In this document: piece after piece, positions 7,937 through 14,236 of the stretch | Layout: each line of letters starts with the position of its first letter | How positions within the stretch are numbered: the first letter of the stretch is position 1 | IMG/VR virus record: IMGVR_UViG_3300013307_000011 | Span: 1 to 42,850 of that record | Source of the DNA: a virus | Reading direction: 5' to 3' (one strand) | DNA length: 42,850 bases | Notes under the pieces: generated by a model | Seen by the model: only the letters and a program-made list of their open reading frames with translations | What the model was told of the DNA's origin: nothing | Databases searched by the model: none | Program-made: the position numbers and the translations under genes

Positions 7937-8040
7937 GCCTTCTCCCTCACACATACAGCTTCGTACAGATCCTTCTCAGTCCATTCCCTAGAAGACTGGC
8001 AACCGGATATTAATAGGCTTAGGAGGATGATGTATTTCAC
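7930..8040 (-). CDS. 36-residue lipoprotein
   Basis: GTG start overlapping the previous stop (GTGA), with a GGAGAGGA ribosome site. The N-terminus is a classic signal peptide ending in I-S-G-C (Cys 14). The mature lipoprotein would be only 23 residues (CQSSREWTEKDLYEAV...). Such tiny phage lipoproteins can act in lysis or superinfection exclusion; here that is only a possibility. Below the usual gene-length cut-off. Confidence 0.6.
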   Translation of the reverse strand: MKYIILLSLLISGCQSSREWTEKDLYEAVCVREKAC

Positions 8041-8333
8041 TCCTCTCCGCCCCCAACCAGTTCATAAACCATATTCCCATCATTGAACCTAGCGTATTGG
8101 GGCATCCAATAAAGGCGAGGGCCATAGTGAGAAAGGCCTTCAGTCAGCATGTACTCTATTTCTTCACCGTTCTGTGTGTTAACCGCAGTCCATTTCCATG
8201 CGGGCTTTTCATCTACTCCGACGATTGGTTCTGGTTCCGAAATTACCCTCGCCTTGACGTTGTATCCATACTGGCATTCGTAGTGAATGTTGCCAATCTT
8301 TAAGTCTTTGATTTCAGAATCTTTAATATGCAT
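8037..8333 (-). CDS. Hypothetical protein, 98 residues
   Basis: ATG at 8333 overlaps the stop of the DUF968 gene (ATGA), with GGGGAAAG upstream. The product is mixed, probably beta-rich, with KPAWKWTAVNTQNGEEIEYML and YGPRLYWMPQYARF. No family recognised. It is the middle member of the coupled leftward operon. Confidence 0.5.
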   Translation of the reverse strand: MHIKDSEIKDLKIGNIHYECQYGYNVKARVISEPEPIVGVDEKPAWKWTAVNTQNGEEIEYMLTEGLSHYGPRLYWMPQYARFNDGNMVYELVGGGEE

Positions 8334-8731
8334 CACTTCTTTCCCCGATCATTGATCCGTTGCATAATAGCAGATACCGCAAACGGTGTCCCCTCATCTC
8401 CATATTGGCTGTAGATTGCCCAAAGCACAACGGCCAGGGAATGCGGGTTCTCTCCTACTTCAGACCAGTATGTCGCCTCTGATCCGGAATGCTGAATTCT
8501 GTGCTCTTCAGGGCAAAGAGGCAACGCCCACATATCTGAAGCCTTCGTCCCGCGCGCTCTTCCGTAGTGACCGTATCGAGGATTGGCATACGATACGTGA
8601 GCAGCCTCAACGCCATACCGGCCCGTCACAACACAAGGCAACAAATGAAGCCACGAAATATAACCCTTGTCCTTCTTGCTCTTAGCCTTTGGGAAGTACG
8701 CTTCAGTTCTGGGTGCGATCCTGCTTGCCAT
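8333..8731 (-). CDS. DUF968-like putative HNH-type recombination nuclease
   Basis: 132 residues from the ATG at 8731, which overlaps the previous stop (TAATG). An in-frame start 18 codons upstream lies within the neighbour. The core CVVTGRYGVEAAHVSY, then GHYGRARGTKASDMWALPLC and EEHRIQHS, matches the DUF968 / NinX-like phage family: a predicted HNH fold in which AAH, C and H residues hold metal. Related proteins sit in lambdoid recombination operons and are suspected to resolve recombination intermediates. The Rad52-like operon context fits. Confidence 0.75.
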   Translation of the reverse strand: MASRIAPRTEAYFPKAKSKKDKGYISWLHLLPCVVTGRYGVEAAHVSYANPRYGHYGRARGTKASDMWALPLCPEEHRIQHSGSEATYWSEVGENPHSLAVVLWAIYSQYGDEGTPFAVSAIMQRINDRGKK

Positions 8732-8979
8732 TACCCGAACCTCGGATCTATGAACTTTTGAATGGGCTCTGGCGTATTTAACCACATCTCCACTAAAGCT
8801 TCCCCTTTTGGGGTAACGTGAAAAATTCCAGATTTAATATCAACGCCAGTTGTCAATATGCCCATTTCGACTAACCTTGAAACGGTATCCGCATAAGCTG
8901 GAGCATCCTTCCTTGGAAAAGGAGCCAAGCTCGCCCGGTGATGCAGAATAAGTTCAATTTCGTAAGGCGTCCAAAGCAT
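8731..8979 (-). CDS. Small protein with winged-helix-like pattern
   Basis: 82 residues; AGGGGGAAAGAGA precedes the ATG. Helices with SRLVEMGILTTG are followed by a short beta hairpin (SGIFHVTPKGEALV), the usual layout of a winged helix in a reader or regulator. No family recognised. Its stop overlaps the DUF968 gene start. Confidence 0.5.
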   Translation of the reverse strand: MLWTPYEIELILHHRASLAPFPRKDAPAYADTVSRLVEMGILTTGVDIKSGIFHVTPKGEALVEMWLNTPEPIQKFIDPRFG

Positions 8980-9040
8980 TCTCTTTCCCCCTGTGAACTA
9001 ACCGTAAAGCTAAATGACCTTGCACTGACACGAGCGGCGA

Positions 9041-9199
9041 TCATGACAGCCCGCTAAGGAAAAGAGCCAAGATCCAAATCGGTGAAGTCATAACGATGCC
9101 GATCATTAGGAATGCAAAACCGATAAAAGCCAAAATTGGTATTGAGTAAACGACAGCTTTTACACCGGTATACTTTTTCCCATTTATCTCAACCGACAT
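9041..9199 (-). CDS. 52-residue two-TM membrane protein
   Basis: ATG at 9199 with the strong site AGGAAGG six bases upstream; it overlaps the end of the 9189-9440 gene by 11 bases. After a short polar start (SVEINGKKYTGVK) come two hydrophobic segments (about residues 15-36 and 40-51). Function unknown. The 61 bases between this gene and 8979 hold no convincing gene. Confidence 0.6.
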   Translation of the reverse strand: MSVEINGKKYTGVKAVVYSIPILAFIGFAFLMIGIVMTSPIWILALFLSGLS

Positions 9200-9440
9200 T
9201 GCCTTCCTCCCTCAACACCTGAGTTTTCTTTTCCTGAAGCTCCTTACGAAGCGCAGGAACTCCACCCTTCTTCGCTTTCACTGCGGCCTCTAGACGCTTC
9301 TTGCAGTCGTCAAGGTCTTTGTGGAGCTTGGCTAGCTTCATGCGGCGGTTCCAGTTAGACCAATCACCAACCGTAGTCATGGGTTGACACGGTGAATATG
9401 GCTTACGAAACCAGCCGCGAATCCATTTAATGATGTTCAT
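9189..9440 (-). CDS. Basic coiled-coil protein
   Basis: 83 residues, ATG with AGGGGA upstream. The N-terminus is Trp/Arg-rich (MNIIKWIRGWFRKPYSPCQP) and could lie on a membrane. Residues about 30-78 are a Lys/Glu-rich coiled coil. No family recognised. Confidence 0.55.
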   Translation of the reverse strand: MNIIKWIRGWFRKPYSPCQPMTTVGDWSNWNRRMKLAKLHKDLDDCKKRLEAAVKAKKGGVPALRKELQEKKTQVLREEGNVG

Positions 9441-9442
9441 GG

Positions 9443-9661
9443 TTATTCCCCTTTCTTTTCAGCAGTTCTGTATTTTTCAGCGATATTGTCATCCCACAAA
9501 GCGCTCCACCTTTCAGGCTTAAAAACAGAGGCCGAAAAAAGAGCACCAAGCAACCACCACCAGCCGCTTTGCCCTAAGACAAAAACAACGTATGCAGTTC
9601 CGCCAATAGTGAGCGTCTCATAGAAAATTGAGTATATCAGGTATGATGCGATTTTCATCAT
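9443..9661 (-). CDS. Small membrane protein
   Basis: 72 residues. The ATG overlaps the stop of the lipoprotein gene (ATGATGA). Two hydrophobic segments (about residues 5-29 and 33-47) are followed by a charged tail. Directly coupled to the beta-sandwich lipoprotein, so the two may act together at the envelope. Confidence 0.55.
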   Translation of the reverse strand: MMKIASYLIYSIFYETLTIGGTAYVVFVLGQSGWWWLLGALFSASVFKPERWSALWDDNIAEKYRTAEKKGE

Positions 9662-10065
9662 TTGCCCCCACTCATGAGTTCTCCAGCATCGCCTTTGAAA
9701 TCAACATCAGGCAAGATTGCCTGCGGCTTAAAGATGACGCGGTAGTGGTATACGCTCACGTCTGCCGTCTCCAATTGTTCGGCAAAGTATGTGACGTTAT
9801 CCGACAGACCCAGGAAGTGCTTCTTGTAGGCATTTGGGCCAGTCTTGCACGTCACAGACAGTTGACGGTTGCTGTCGAAATTCCCAAGCGAGCAACGGCC
9901 CTCAAGAGAAAGAATATATGCGCCCGTGATGCCGTTGTAGAACACAACTCGACGGTCAATCTCAAACGAGTCTGCCGCTTTTGATAGATTGGTTGATGCT
10001 ACGTCTGCATCAGTGCAACCCGCCAGAACGGAAAGCCCAAATATAGTCGCAATAATCTTTTTCAT
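9658..10065 (-). CDS. Beta-sandwich lipoprotein
   Basis: 135 residues. The signal peptide ends in the lipobox L-A-G-C (Cys 17). The body, with LSKAADSFEIDRRVVFYNG, CKTGPNAYKKHFLGLSDNV and YHYRVIFKP, matches a phage and prophage family of alphaproteobacteria known as beta-sandwich lipoprotein. The family has no proven role; surface exclusion or immunity to related phages is a reasonable guess. The ribosome site AAGGGG is typical of this operon. Confidence 0.75.
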   Translation of the reverse strand: MKKIIATIFGLSVLAGCTDADVASTNLSKAADSFEIDRRVVFYNGITGAYILSLEGRCSLGNFDSNRQLSVTCKTGPNAYKKHFLGLSDNVTYFAEQLETADVSVYHYRVIFKPQAILPDVDFKGDAGELMSGGK

Positions 10066-10514
10066 TCCATTACCCCTTGATGATCTGGGTTTGTCAGAAT
10101 GACACCCAGCGCTGTAAAATGCTGATAGACCTTATCCATGTACTCCATAGCCTCTCTAACGCCCATAAGGCGGCTTACAGGGAAGTCTATGGGTTCTCCC
10201 ATGAGGGAAAGCTTTGACTCGTATGGAAGCGGCTTGACGATGCGGTCATACTGCTCTCGAAACGCTTCATTGCTTTCTCTCAGTATTGCTACGCCAAAAT
10301 GGAGTTTGGCATAGCATTTCACGTCCGATGCCGTTCTGTCGGCCAACTGGTCCGCGACCTCCTTAAACCACATGTGCATGGTCTTGTTCTGAGGAGTTGA
10401 CCGCTTAACACCGTCCGTAATCGTGCAAACGAATGGGACCTTCTTGTTCTCAATGTATTTTAGAAGCATTCCCCGCGCCTGCTCAGTTTCAACTATCCGG
10501 CTATTGGTAGCCAT
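10062..10514 (-). CDS. NinB-like recombination protein
   Basis: 150 residues from the ATG at 10514, whose first base is shared with the previous stop (TGATG). It shows the NinB / lambda Orf pattern: an N-terminal strand with VPFVCTITDG, then STPQNKTMHMWFKEVADQL where the S-x-x-Q-N motif is typical, and a helical C-terminus with MDKVYQHFTALGV. NinB-type proteins bind single-stranded DNA and help phage recombinases. Its neighbours are the SSB-tail protein and the Rad52-like protein, which supports this. Confidence 0.65.
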   Translation of the reverse strand: MATNSRIVETEQARGMLLKYIENKKVPFVCTITDGVKRSTPQNKTMHMWFKEVADQLADRTASDVKCYAKLHFGVAILRESNEAFREQYDRIVKPLPYESKLSLMGEPIDFPVSRLMGVREAMEYMDKVYQHFTALGVILTNPDHQGVME

Positions 10515-10795
10515 CACCGCCACTCAAAGTTGAATGGGATATCATCCGACATGTCATCGTGAAAGTTAGCCTTAGTCTGCCTAGCCGGGTTCTGACTCTG
10601 AGGCTTGGACTGCTGTTCCTTTGGCTTAAACGCCAGACTGAAGAAACGACCGTTATTTCCTTCCTTCAGCCATCCATTAATCCACATCTCAACGCCGTTG
10701 ATCATGACGGTTCCCTGATAATCAGGAGACTTGTCGTTGCTCTTTCGGTCGTTGCGGAAAAGAGAACCGCTCATATCACGTAATTCGTAGGCCAA
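10514..10795 (-). CDS. Small ssDNA-binding-like protein with SSB-type acidic tail
   Basis: 93 residues. The TTG start at 10795 has AGGAGAG directly upstream, within the end of the Rad52-like gene. A small beta core (YQGTVMINGVEMWINGWLKE, GRFFSLAFKPKE) could form an OB- or DUF736-like fold, followed by a Gln/Pro-rich linker and the tail DDMSDDIPFNFEWR. DDIPF is the signature of the bacterial SSB C-terminal tip that recruits repair enzymes, here followed by five extra residues. It may coat ssDNA or act as a docking mimic. Confidence 0.55.
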   Translation of the reverse strand: MAYELRDMSGSLFRNDRKSNDKSPDYQGTVMINGVEMWINGWLKEGNNGRFFSLAFKPKEQQSKPQSQNPARQTKANFHDDMSDDIPFNFEWR

Positions 10796-10796
10796 T

Positions 10797-11387
10797 TCAC
10801 TCTCCTGCCATCAGCGGATGGTCCAACAACCGCTCGTCAACAATTCTTCCGCCGGTCTTCTCTGCGATTTCCTGCTCTGCTGGTTTGGTCTTGGGCTTGG
10901 GCTTGGGAAGGAATGCAGCGCGGTTCCTTACGTGGTTCCACGGGTCGTCCGTGAACTTCTTGAACTTCAGCTTTCCTTGGTATTCCGTAGCCTCACAAGG
11001 CACCCACGTATTGCCAAGGTCGTAGAGGTATCGGGCAACTCCCCAATTCACTGCAGCGCGCTTTAGCGCGTCACTGAACGCACCCTTTTCTGCCTCTACG
11101 TCGGTATCGCCAGCGCCGTCAGACTTCCATACCCATTGATCGTTGATATAGATACCGATGCGGCAACCCAGCTTTCCGTTTCCAGCGTCGTAGTGCTCGC
11201 TTTGCCAGTATGCAGGCGTGCAGACGCGATCCAGGATGTCCATAACGTCCCTGCTCTGGATGTATGCTAGAGCCAATGCAAACGTGTCATTGCCCCGCTT
11301 TGTCACTGTCTGAGCGCGCCAGCTAATCGAGTCAGCCGGAAACGCACGATGCAATTCTCGTAGGTCTTCAATAGTTACGCCAGCCAT
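10797..11387 (-). CDS. Rad52/22-type single-strand annealing protein (phage recombinase)
   Basis: 196 residues. The protein has the bacterial and phage Rad52 family core: AFPADSISWRAQ, FALALAYIQSRDVMDILDRV, CRIGIYINDQWVWKSDGAGD, TDVEAEKGAFSDALKRAAVNWG and VARYLYDLGN. It should anneal complementary DNA strands during phage recombination and possibly recombination-dependent replication. The C-terminal 50 residues are Lys/Pro-rich and look flexible, likely for partner binding. A TTGACA-N17-TAACAA promoter lies just upstream (11415-11443), so it can be expressed apart from the genes behind it. Confidence 0.9.
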   Translation of the reverse strand: MAGVTIEDLRELHRAFPADSISWRAQTVTKRGNDTFALALAYIQSRDVMDILDRVCTPAYWQSEHYDAGNGKLGCRIGIYINDQWVWKSDGAGDTDVEAEKGAFSDALKRAAVNWGVARYLYDLGNTWVPCEATEYQGKLKFKKFTDDPWNHVRNRAAFLPKPKPKTKPAEQEIAEKTGGRIVDERLLDHPLMAGE

Positions 11388-11414
11388 GTTCTAATTTCCC
11401 CTAATGTCTATAAA

Positions 11415-11443
11415 TTGTTAAACCTTTTTATGGTGGTTGTCAA
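11415..11443 (-). promoter_or_regulatory. Internal sigma70-like promoter for the recombination genes
   Basis: On the minus strand TTGACA (11443-11438), 17 bases, then TAACAA (11420-11415), 28 bases before the Rad52-like ATG. The 70-base gap is the largest between genes of this operon from 9.2 to 14.1 kb, which supports a control site. Confidence 0.45.
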
Positions 11444-11457
11444 TCGTCAAGCTACCA

Positions 11458-11652
11458 TCAAAACGCCTCTGGTCTTTGACGAGCTACGATTTTATCACGT
11501 ACAGCGTCCATCCTGTCTCCAAGAAATGACCTTTCATCAGCCAAGCGCTCAAACTCTTCAAGCATAAGCTCCATACGATACGTAAAGCTGTCATATTCTT
11601 TCTGCATCTGATCAATTTGGCTTTGCCAGCGCTCTATAATTTTGTCAGTCAT
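11458..11652 (-). CDS. Small coiled-coil protein
   Basis: 64 residues, ATG with GAGGATG upstream. Nearly the whole product is one charged helix (ERWQSQIDQMQKEYDSF, LEEFERLADE). It follows the Gp157-like gene by three bases. No family recognised. Confidence 0.55.
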   Translation of the reverse strand: MTDKIIERWQSQIDQMQKEYDSFTYRMELMLEEFERLADERSFLGDRMDAVRDKIVARQRPEAF

Positions 11653-11655
11653 TTT

Positions 11656-12165
11656 CTATTTCATCCTCACAGTTAAAGACTCAACACCATCCACTAGCTT
11701 AGCTCCTGGAACGTCTGCGCCTGCCTTGAGAGCGTCCCCGATCTCTTTCTTCTTCGCCACCTTCTCAGTAGTATAGAAGCCCTGACCTAGCGCATCGATA
11801 TCCTCAATCTCTACCCGCTTCTTGGCGGCATTCAACGTGATGGTGGCCTCGATAAGCGGCAGTGACTTATTCCCAGTCTGCTTCATCAGCGCCAGCATCT
11901 GAGACTTAGCCCAGTCCGCTACGTTCTCCTGACGGGCAATGCGTTCCTCTAGCGCCTTCTTCCTCTCCTTAGCCCCTACAACGCCTTCCTGAGCGCGTAG
12001 GTGAATGCTTAGGAGACGGTCCATGATCTCAGTGAAGTCTGTCTCTCCCTCTGTCATGTCCCTCAGGAGTTGTTCATCAAGCTCAAGCTCTGGGTTATCC
12101 CTCTTCAGGGCATTGATAGAGCGGTAAAGGGCTTCTGTGTCTACGCGGATGAATTTTTCAGTCAT
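11656..12165 (-). CDS. Gp157-family protein (siphovirus Gp157-like)
   Basis: 169 residues from the ATG at 12165, which overlaps the previous stop (ATGA); the longer in-frame start lies inside the neighbour. It has the Gp157 layout: an N-terminal helical pair, TDFTEIMDRLL, a coiled coil with KERKKALEERIARQE, WAKSQMLALMKQTGNKS, then a short beta domain (PLIEATITLNAAKK). The family occurs beside Rad52/Erf/RecT genes and was named for a Streptococcus phage protein linked to phage resistance. A role in recombination or DNA protection is inferred from context. Confidence 0.75.
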   Translation of the reverse strand: MTEKFIRVDTEALYRSINALKRDNPELELDEQLLRDMTEGETDFTEIMDRLLSIHLRAQEGVVGAKERKKALEERIARQENVADWAKSQMLALMKQTGNKSLPLIEATITLNAAKKRVEIEDIDALGQGFYTTEKVAKKKEIGDALKAGADVPGAKLVDGVESLTVRMK

Positions 12166-12395
12166 TTGTCGCGCTCGTCTAGCATTGCATCGGCTACGAG
12201 ATACGCGCATTTAGCCCAAGCCTTGATGCGGTCCATGTCGTCGCCTTCAAGATGGTCCCAAGACCGGATTGGAATTGACGAAATAGCTTGACCTGCAAAG
12301 TAGTCACGCAAGGTCATGCCGGATTCGTTTTGCCAATCGCTATTGTATGCTATGTTTCCAATCTCTGGAAACGCTGGTCCACCTGTATTCTTCAT
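12162..12395 (-). CDS. Small conserved-type phage protein (GGPAFP...GMTLRDYFAG)
   Basis: 77 residues with AAAGGGGA upstream. The pattern GGPAFP near the start and GMTLRDYFAGQAI in the middle is common in small proteins of many tailed phages, with no known function. The C-terminus is a helix (CAYLVADAMLDERDK). It is coupled to the Gp157-like gene. Confidence 0.65.
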   Translation of the reverse strand: MKNTGGPAFPEIGNIAYNSDWQNESGMTLRDYFAGQAISSIPIRSWDHLEGDDMDRIKAWAKCAYLVADAMLDERDK

Positions 12396-12407
12396 CTCAA
12401 TTCCCCT

Positions 12408-12644
12408 TTAAACCAATTCCAGAACCTGAGACTTTTGCTTAGGAGCATTGGCCTCATAGATTGCTGGTGTATTCATCCATTGTTCTCTGCGGATATTAGC
12501 CAACTTGAGAGTAAACCTTGCTTCTCGGAAAAGACCTTTTGAAGATTGTGTCCATCCGATATTATTATGGCGCTGTGCCGCTTTGATCAGCGCCAGTGCA
12601 TCGGCAAGGTAGTGGTGCATCATTTCACGGTTTGGGTTGAACAT
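12408..12644 (-). CDS. Hypothetical helical protein
   Basis: 78 residues; AAAAGGGA precedes the ATG, which lies 20 bases inside the end of the preceding gene. The product is mostly helical (HYLADALALIKAAQRHNN, LFREARFTLKLANIRREQ). No family recognised. Confidence 0.5.
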   Translation of the reverse strand: MFNPNREMMHHYLADALALIKAAQRHNNIGWTQSSKGLFREARFTLKLANIRREQWMNTPAIYEANAPKQKSQVLELV

Positions 12645-12825
12645 TGGCGTCCCTTTTGTTCAGAGCGGCACGGAACCCATTCTCAAAAGCGGCCCAAAGC
12701 GAGCCGTCTACATGCTCATCGTGCAACGCCCACTTTCGGGTGTTCTTGTATTCGTCCGTCTCTTTGTACGAGTTCCATGCAATCTTGCAGGGATGGTCCT
12801 TGGGTATCATTGATGATGCCGTCAT
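12625..12825 (-). CDS. Small phage protein (GSLWAAFENGFRAA type)
   Basis: 66 residues; the start overlaps the previous stop (TAATG) with AAGGTGAG upstream. The C-terminal motif GSLWAAFENGFRAALNK is shared by small early proteins in many phages of Gram-negative hosts. No known function. Confidence 0.55.
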   Translation of the reverse strand: MTASSMIPKDHPCKIAWNSYKETDEYKNTRKWALHDEHVDGSLWAAFENGFRAALNKRDANVQPKP

Positions 12826-13097
12826 TACTGCTCACCTTCGATGAGCCCGATTGCCCTTCTATATTGCTCTCGGAGCAATCTAAGCTTCCTTACAAGAACT
12901 GCGTTATGCTCAGACAATTTTTGGTTTATGGTTTGCAAATTGACAATATCTTCACTGAAGACACGATTTTGCCGGTCATTTGATATCTCGCCAGATATGA
13001 TATCTTCTATCATTTCGAATTCGCGGATATGCGCCGGGATGCCCATGTACTTATCAATTATTTTTTGTGCAATTTCTTCTGGTGTTTCGTTTTTCAT
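12825..13097 (-). CDS. Helical protein coupled to a leader peptide
   Basis: 90 residues from the ATG at 13097, which overlaps the stop of the 15-residue leader (TAATG). In-frame starts at 13106 and 13115 are alternatives, since AGGAG lies eight bases before 13106. The C-terminal half is a coiled coil (DIVNLQTINQKLSEHNAVL). No family recognised. Confidence 0.5.
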   Translation of the reverse strand: MKNETPEEIAQKIIDKYMGIPAHIREFEMIEDIISGEISNDRQNRVFSEDIVNLQTINQKLSEHNAVLVRKLRLLREQYRRAIGLIEGEQ

Positions 13098-13144
13098 TAT
13101 CTCCATCTCACCCACTCCTGTGCCACCTTGGCATCATAAGCCAT
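13097..13144 (-). CDS. 15-residue leader peptide MAYDAKVAQEWVRWR
   Basis: A tiny frame with its own ribosome site (AGGGGA six bases before ATG), ending in TAATG on the start of the next gene. It is a close relative of the 14-residue frame at 13563-13607: ten of fourteen aligned residues are identical (MAYDAK, Q, E, V, W). The repeated occurrence argues against chance. It may couple or regulate translation of the downstream gene. Confidence 0.5.
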   Translation of the reverse strand: MAYDAKVAQEWVRWR

Positions 13145-13146
13145 AT

Positions 13147-13569
13147 TCATTCCCCTTTTGCTTTGGAAATAGCTTTCTCACCAAGTCGAATTAAATCATC
13201 TGCATCTTGTGGCGGGTTCCCGTCTCGAGCCATTTTCTCTGCGCGAACAAAAAGCTCAAGAGCCTCAAGAAGGTCAGGAGCGGTGGCAATCAAGTGGGCG
13301 TTCGGGTGGTCTATCAAAGCAAACCAATCCGCATGATGTTCCCTCCCAACCTTTTCAACGGCCAATTCGAAAGCTCTATGAGGCTTGCCGCCCCACCCAT
13401 CTTCAGTCCAATTATGAAAAACCGGCGCAGCTCCATTCATTCCATATCGCTCAAATCCGAGGACGGTTTTGTCGTACGTGCCAGCAGGATGGCCGCCACA
13501 AAGATTGATTGACTTGTGCTTGCGGTTTATTTCCCACCTCCAAGGACCAGGAGTGTGCTTGCCTACCAT
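13147..13569 (-). CDS. Phage early protein (HTPGPWRW ... NAHLIATAPDLLEAL)
   Basis: 140 residues. It starts with HTPGPWRWEI and carries HPNAHLIATAPDLLEALELF, a pair of motifs common in accessory early proteins of many tailed phages, with no biochemical role known. The start overlaps the stop of the upstream leader peptide. Two bases after its stop the second leader begins. Confidence 0.65.
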   Translation of the reverse strand: MVGKHTPGPWRWEINRKHKSINLCGGHPAGTYDKTVLGFERYGMNGAAPVFHNWTEDGWGGKPHRAFELAVEKVGREHHADWFALIDHPNAHLIATAPDLLEALELFVRAEKMARDGNPPQDADDLIRLGEKAISKAKGE

Positions 13570-13607
13570 TTCACAATCTCCTGATTGGCCTTCGCATCAT
13601 AAGCCAT
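13563..13607 (-). CDS. 14-residue leader peptide MAYDAKANQEIVKW
   Basis: ATG at 13607 with GGGGGAGGA seven bases upstream. Its stop lies inside the start region of the 13147-13569 gene, so ribosomes finishing it are positioned on the next ATG. Paralogous to the frame at 13097-13144. Confidence 0.5.
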   Translation of the reverse strand: MAYDAKANQEIVKW

Positions 13608-13608
13608 C

Positions 13609-13809
13609 TTAATTCCTCCCCCAATCGTCTTCAGAGTTGTCAAGATTTTGCATGTGAACGAAATCAAAGCTTCTACGCGGAAAAATCCGAAGCATCTTGT
13701 TGCAGCAAGCCGTTTTTGCGTTTGCAGGGTTCCCGTATTGGTCAACATTCCAAAGCGGGGCCTGACCAGCCTTAAACCTCAATTCTTCACCACACATAAT
13801 GCATTTCAT
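13609..13809 (-). CDS. Small zinc-ribbon-like protein
   Basis: 66 residues from the ATG at 13809 (GGGAG seven bases upstream). It carries CIMCGEELRFKAG near the start and CC about 30 residues later, a CxxC...CC set that could bind zinc. The start is two bases after the preceding stop. A nucleic-acid role is possible but not shown. Confidence 0.5.
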   Translation of the reverse strand: MKCIMCGEELRFKAGQAPLWNVDQYGNPANAKTACCNKMLRIFPRRSFDFVHMQNLDNSEDDWGRN

Positions 13810-13811
13810 CC

Positions 13812-13982
13812 TCAATCTCCCTTCATAACCATCTTAGTAAATTCCTGGGTGATCCTTGCCTGCTCAACAGCCTGCTTCTCGTAAGAGCCAAGCGTTCCAA
13901 ACACAAACCCGAAAGACAATGCCATTACACCTGCGCAGTACAGGATAGTACGGGTGCTGAATTGGATTGTTGGTGTGGTCAT
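13812..13982 (-). CDS. 56-residue single-TM protein
   Basis: The start overlaps the previous stop (ATGA). Residues about 11-33 form one hydrophobic segment (TILYCAGVMALSFGFVFGT), followed by a charged helix (YEKQAVEQARITQEF). Below typical length cut-offs but tightly placed between two coupled genes. Function unknown. Confidence 0.55.
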   Translation of the reverse strand: MTTPTIQFSTRTILYCAGVMALSFGFVFGTLGSYEKQAVEQARITQEFTKMVMKGD

Positions 13983-14164
13983 TGGTCGAGATCCTTAATT
14001 TCGAGCGCCACCTTGCGGCAAACGGAAGACTCGTAAACGAATATGCTGTCAACGCTCACTTGGGCGTCAACAAGATTCCTAATTGTCTCAATTGCTGATT
14101 CACGAGTGACGTGGACTGCGCATCGAGTCTCTTCAGCCCAAACTACAATCCAATGATTATCCAT
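13979..14164 (-). CDS. First gene of the leftward early operon
   Basis: 61 residues from the ATG at 14164 (GGGGA upstream; an ATG two codons earlier is possible). Alternating strand/helix pattern with HWIVVWAEETRCAVHV and SAIETIRNLVDAQV. No family recognised. It follows the main leftward promoter (14208-14236) by about 45 bases. Confidence 0.5.
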   Translation of the reverse strand: MDNHWIVVWAEETRCAVHVTRESAIETIRNLVDAQVSVDSIFVYESSVCRKVALEIKDLDQ

Positions 14165-14207
14165 TCCCATTCCCCTTCTGTCATGCTGGATAGATGTTTA
14201 TGGGGAG

Positions 14208-14236
14208 AAGATATCTTACATGACGTAAGGCGTCAA
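14208..14236 (-). promoter_or_regulatory. Main leftward early promoter
   Basis: On the minus strand TTGACG (14236-14231), 17 bases, then TATCTT (14213-14208). The spacer carries part of the inverted repeat TGACG-TAAGG-CGTCA (14221-14235), and the -35 touches the palindrome AGGAC-TATTT-GTCCT (14236-14250). Placed to drive the whole 7.5-14.2 kb operon. Confidence 0.55.

Noticed and set aside
8954-9031. 25-codon GTG frame (VSVQGHLALRLVHRGKEN...) on the minus strand
   Set aside because: No ribosome site, and it overlaps the start of the gene at 8979.
13563-13748. 61-codon frame ending in the leader peptide
   Set aside because: Upstream codons are antisense-like to, or overlap, the zinc-ribbon gene in another frame. 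The ribosome site lies before the internal ATG at 13607, so only the 14-codon leader is kept.
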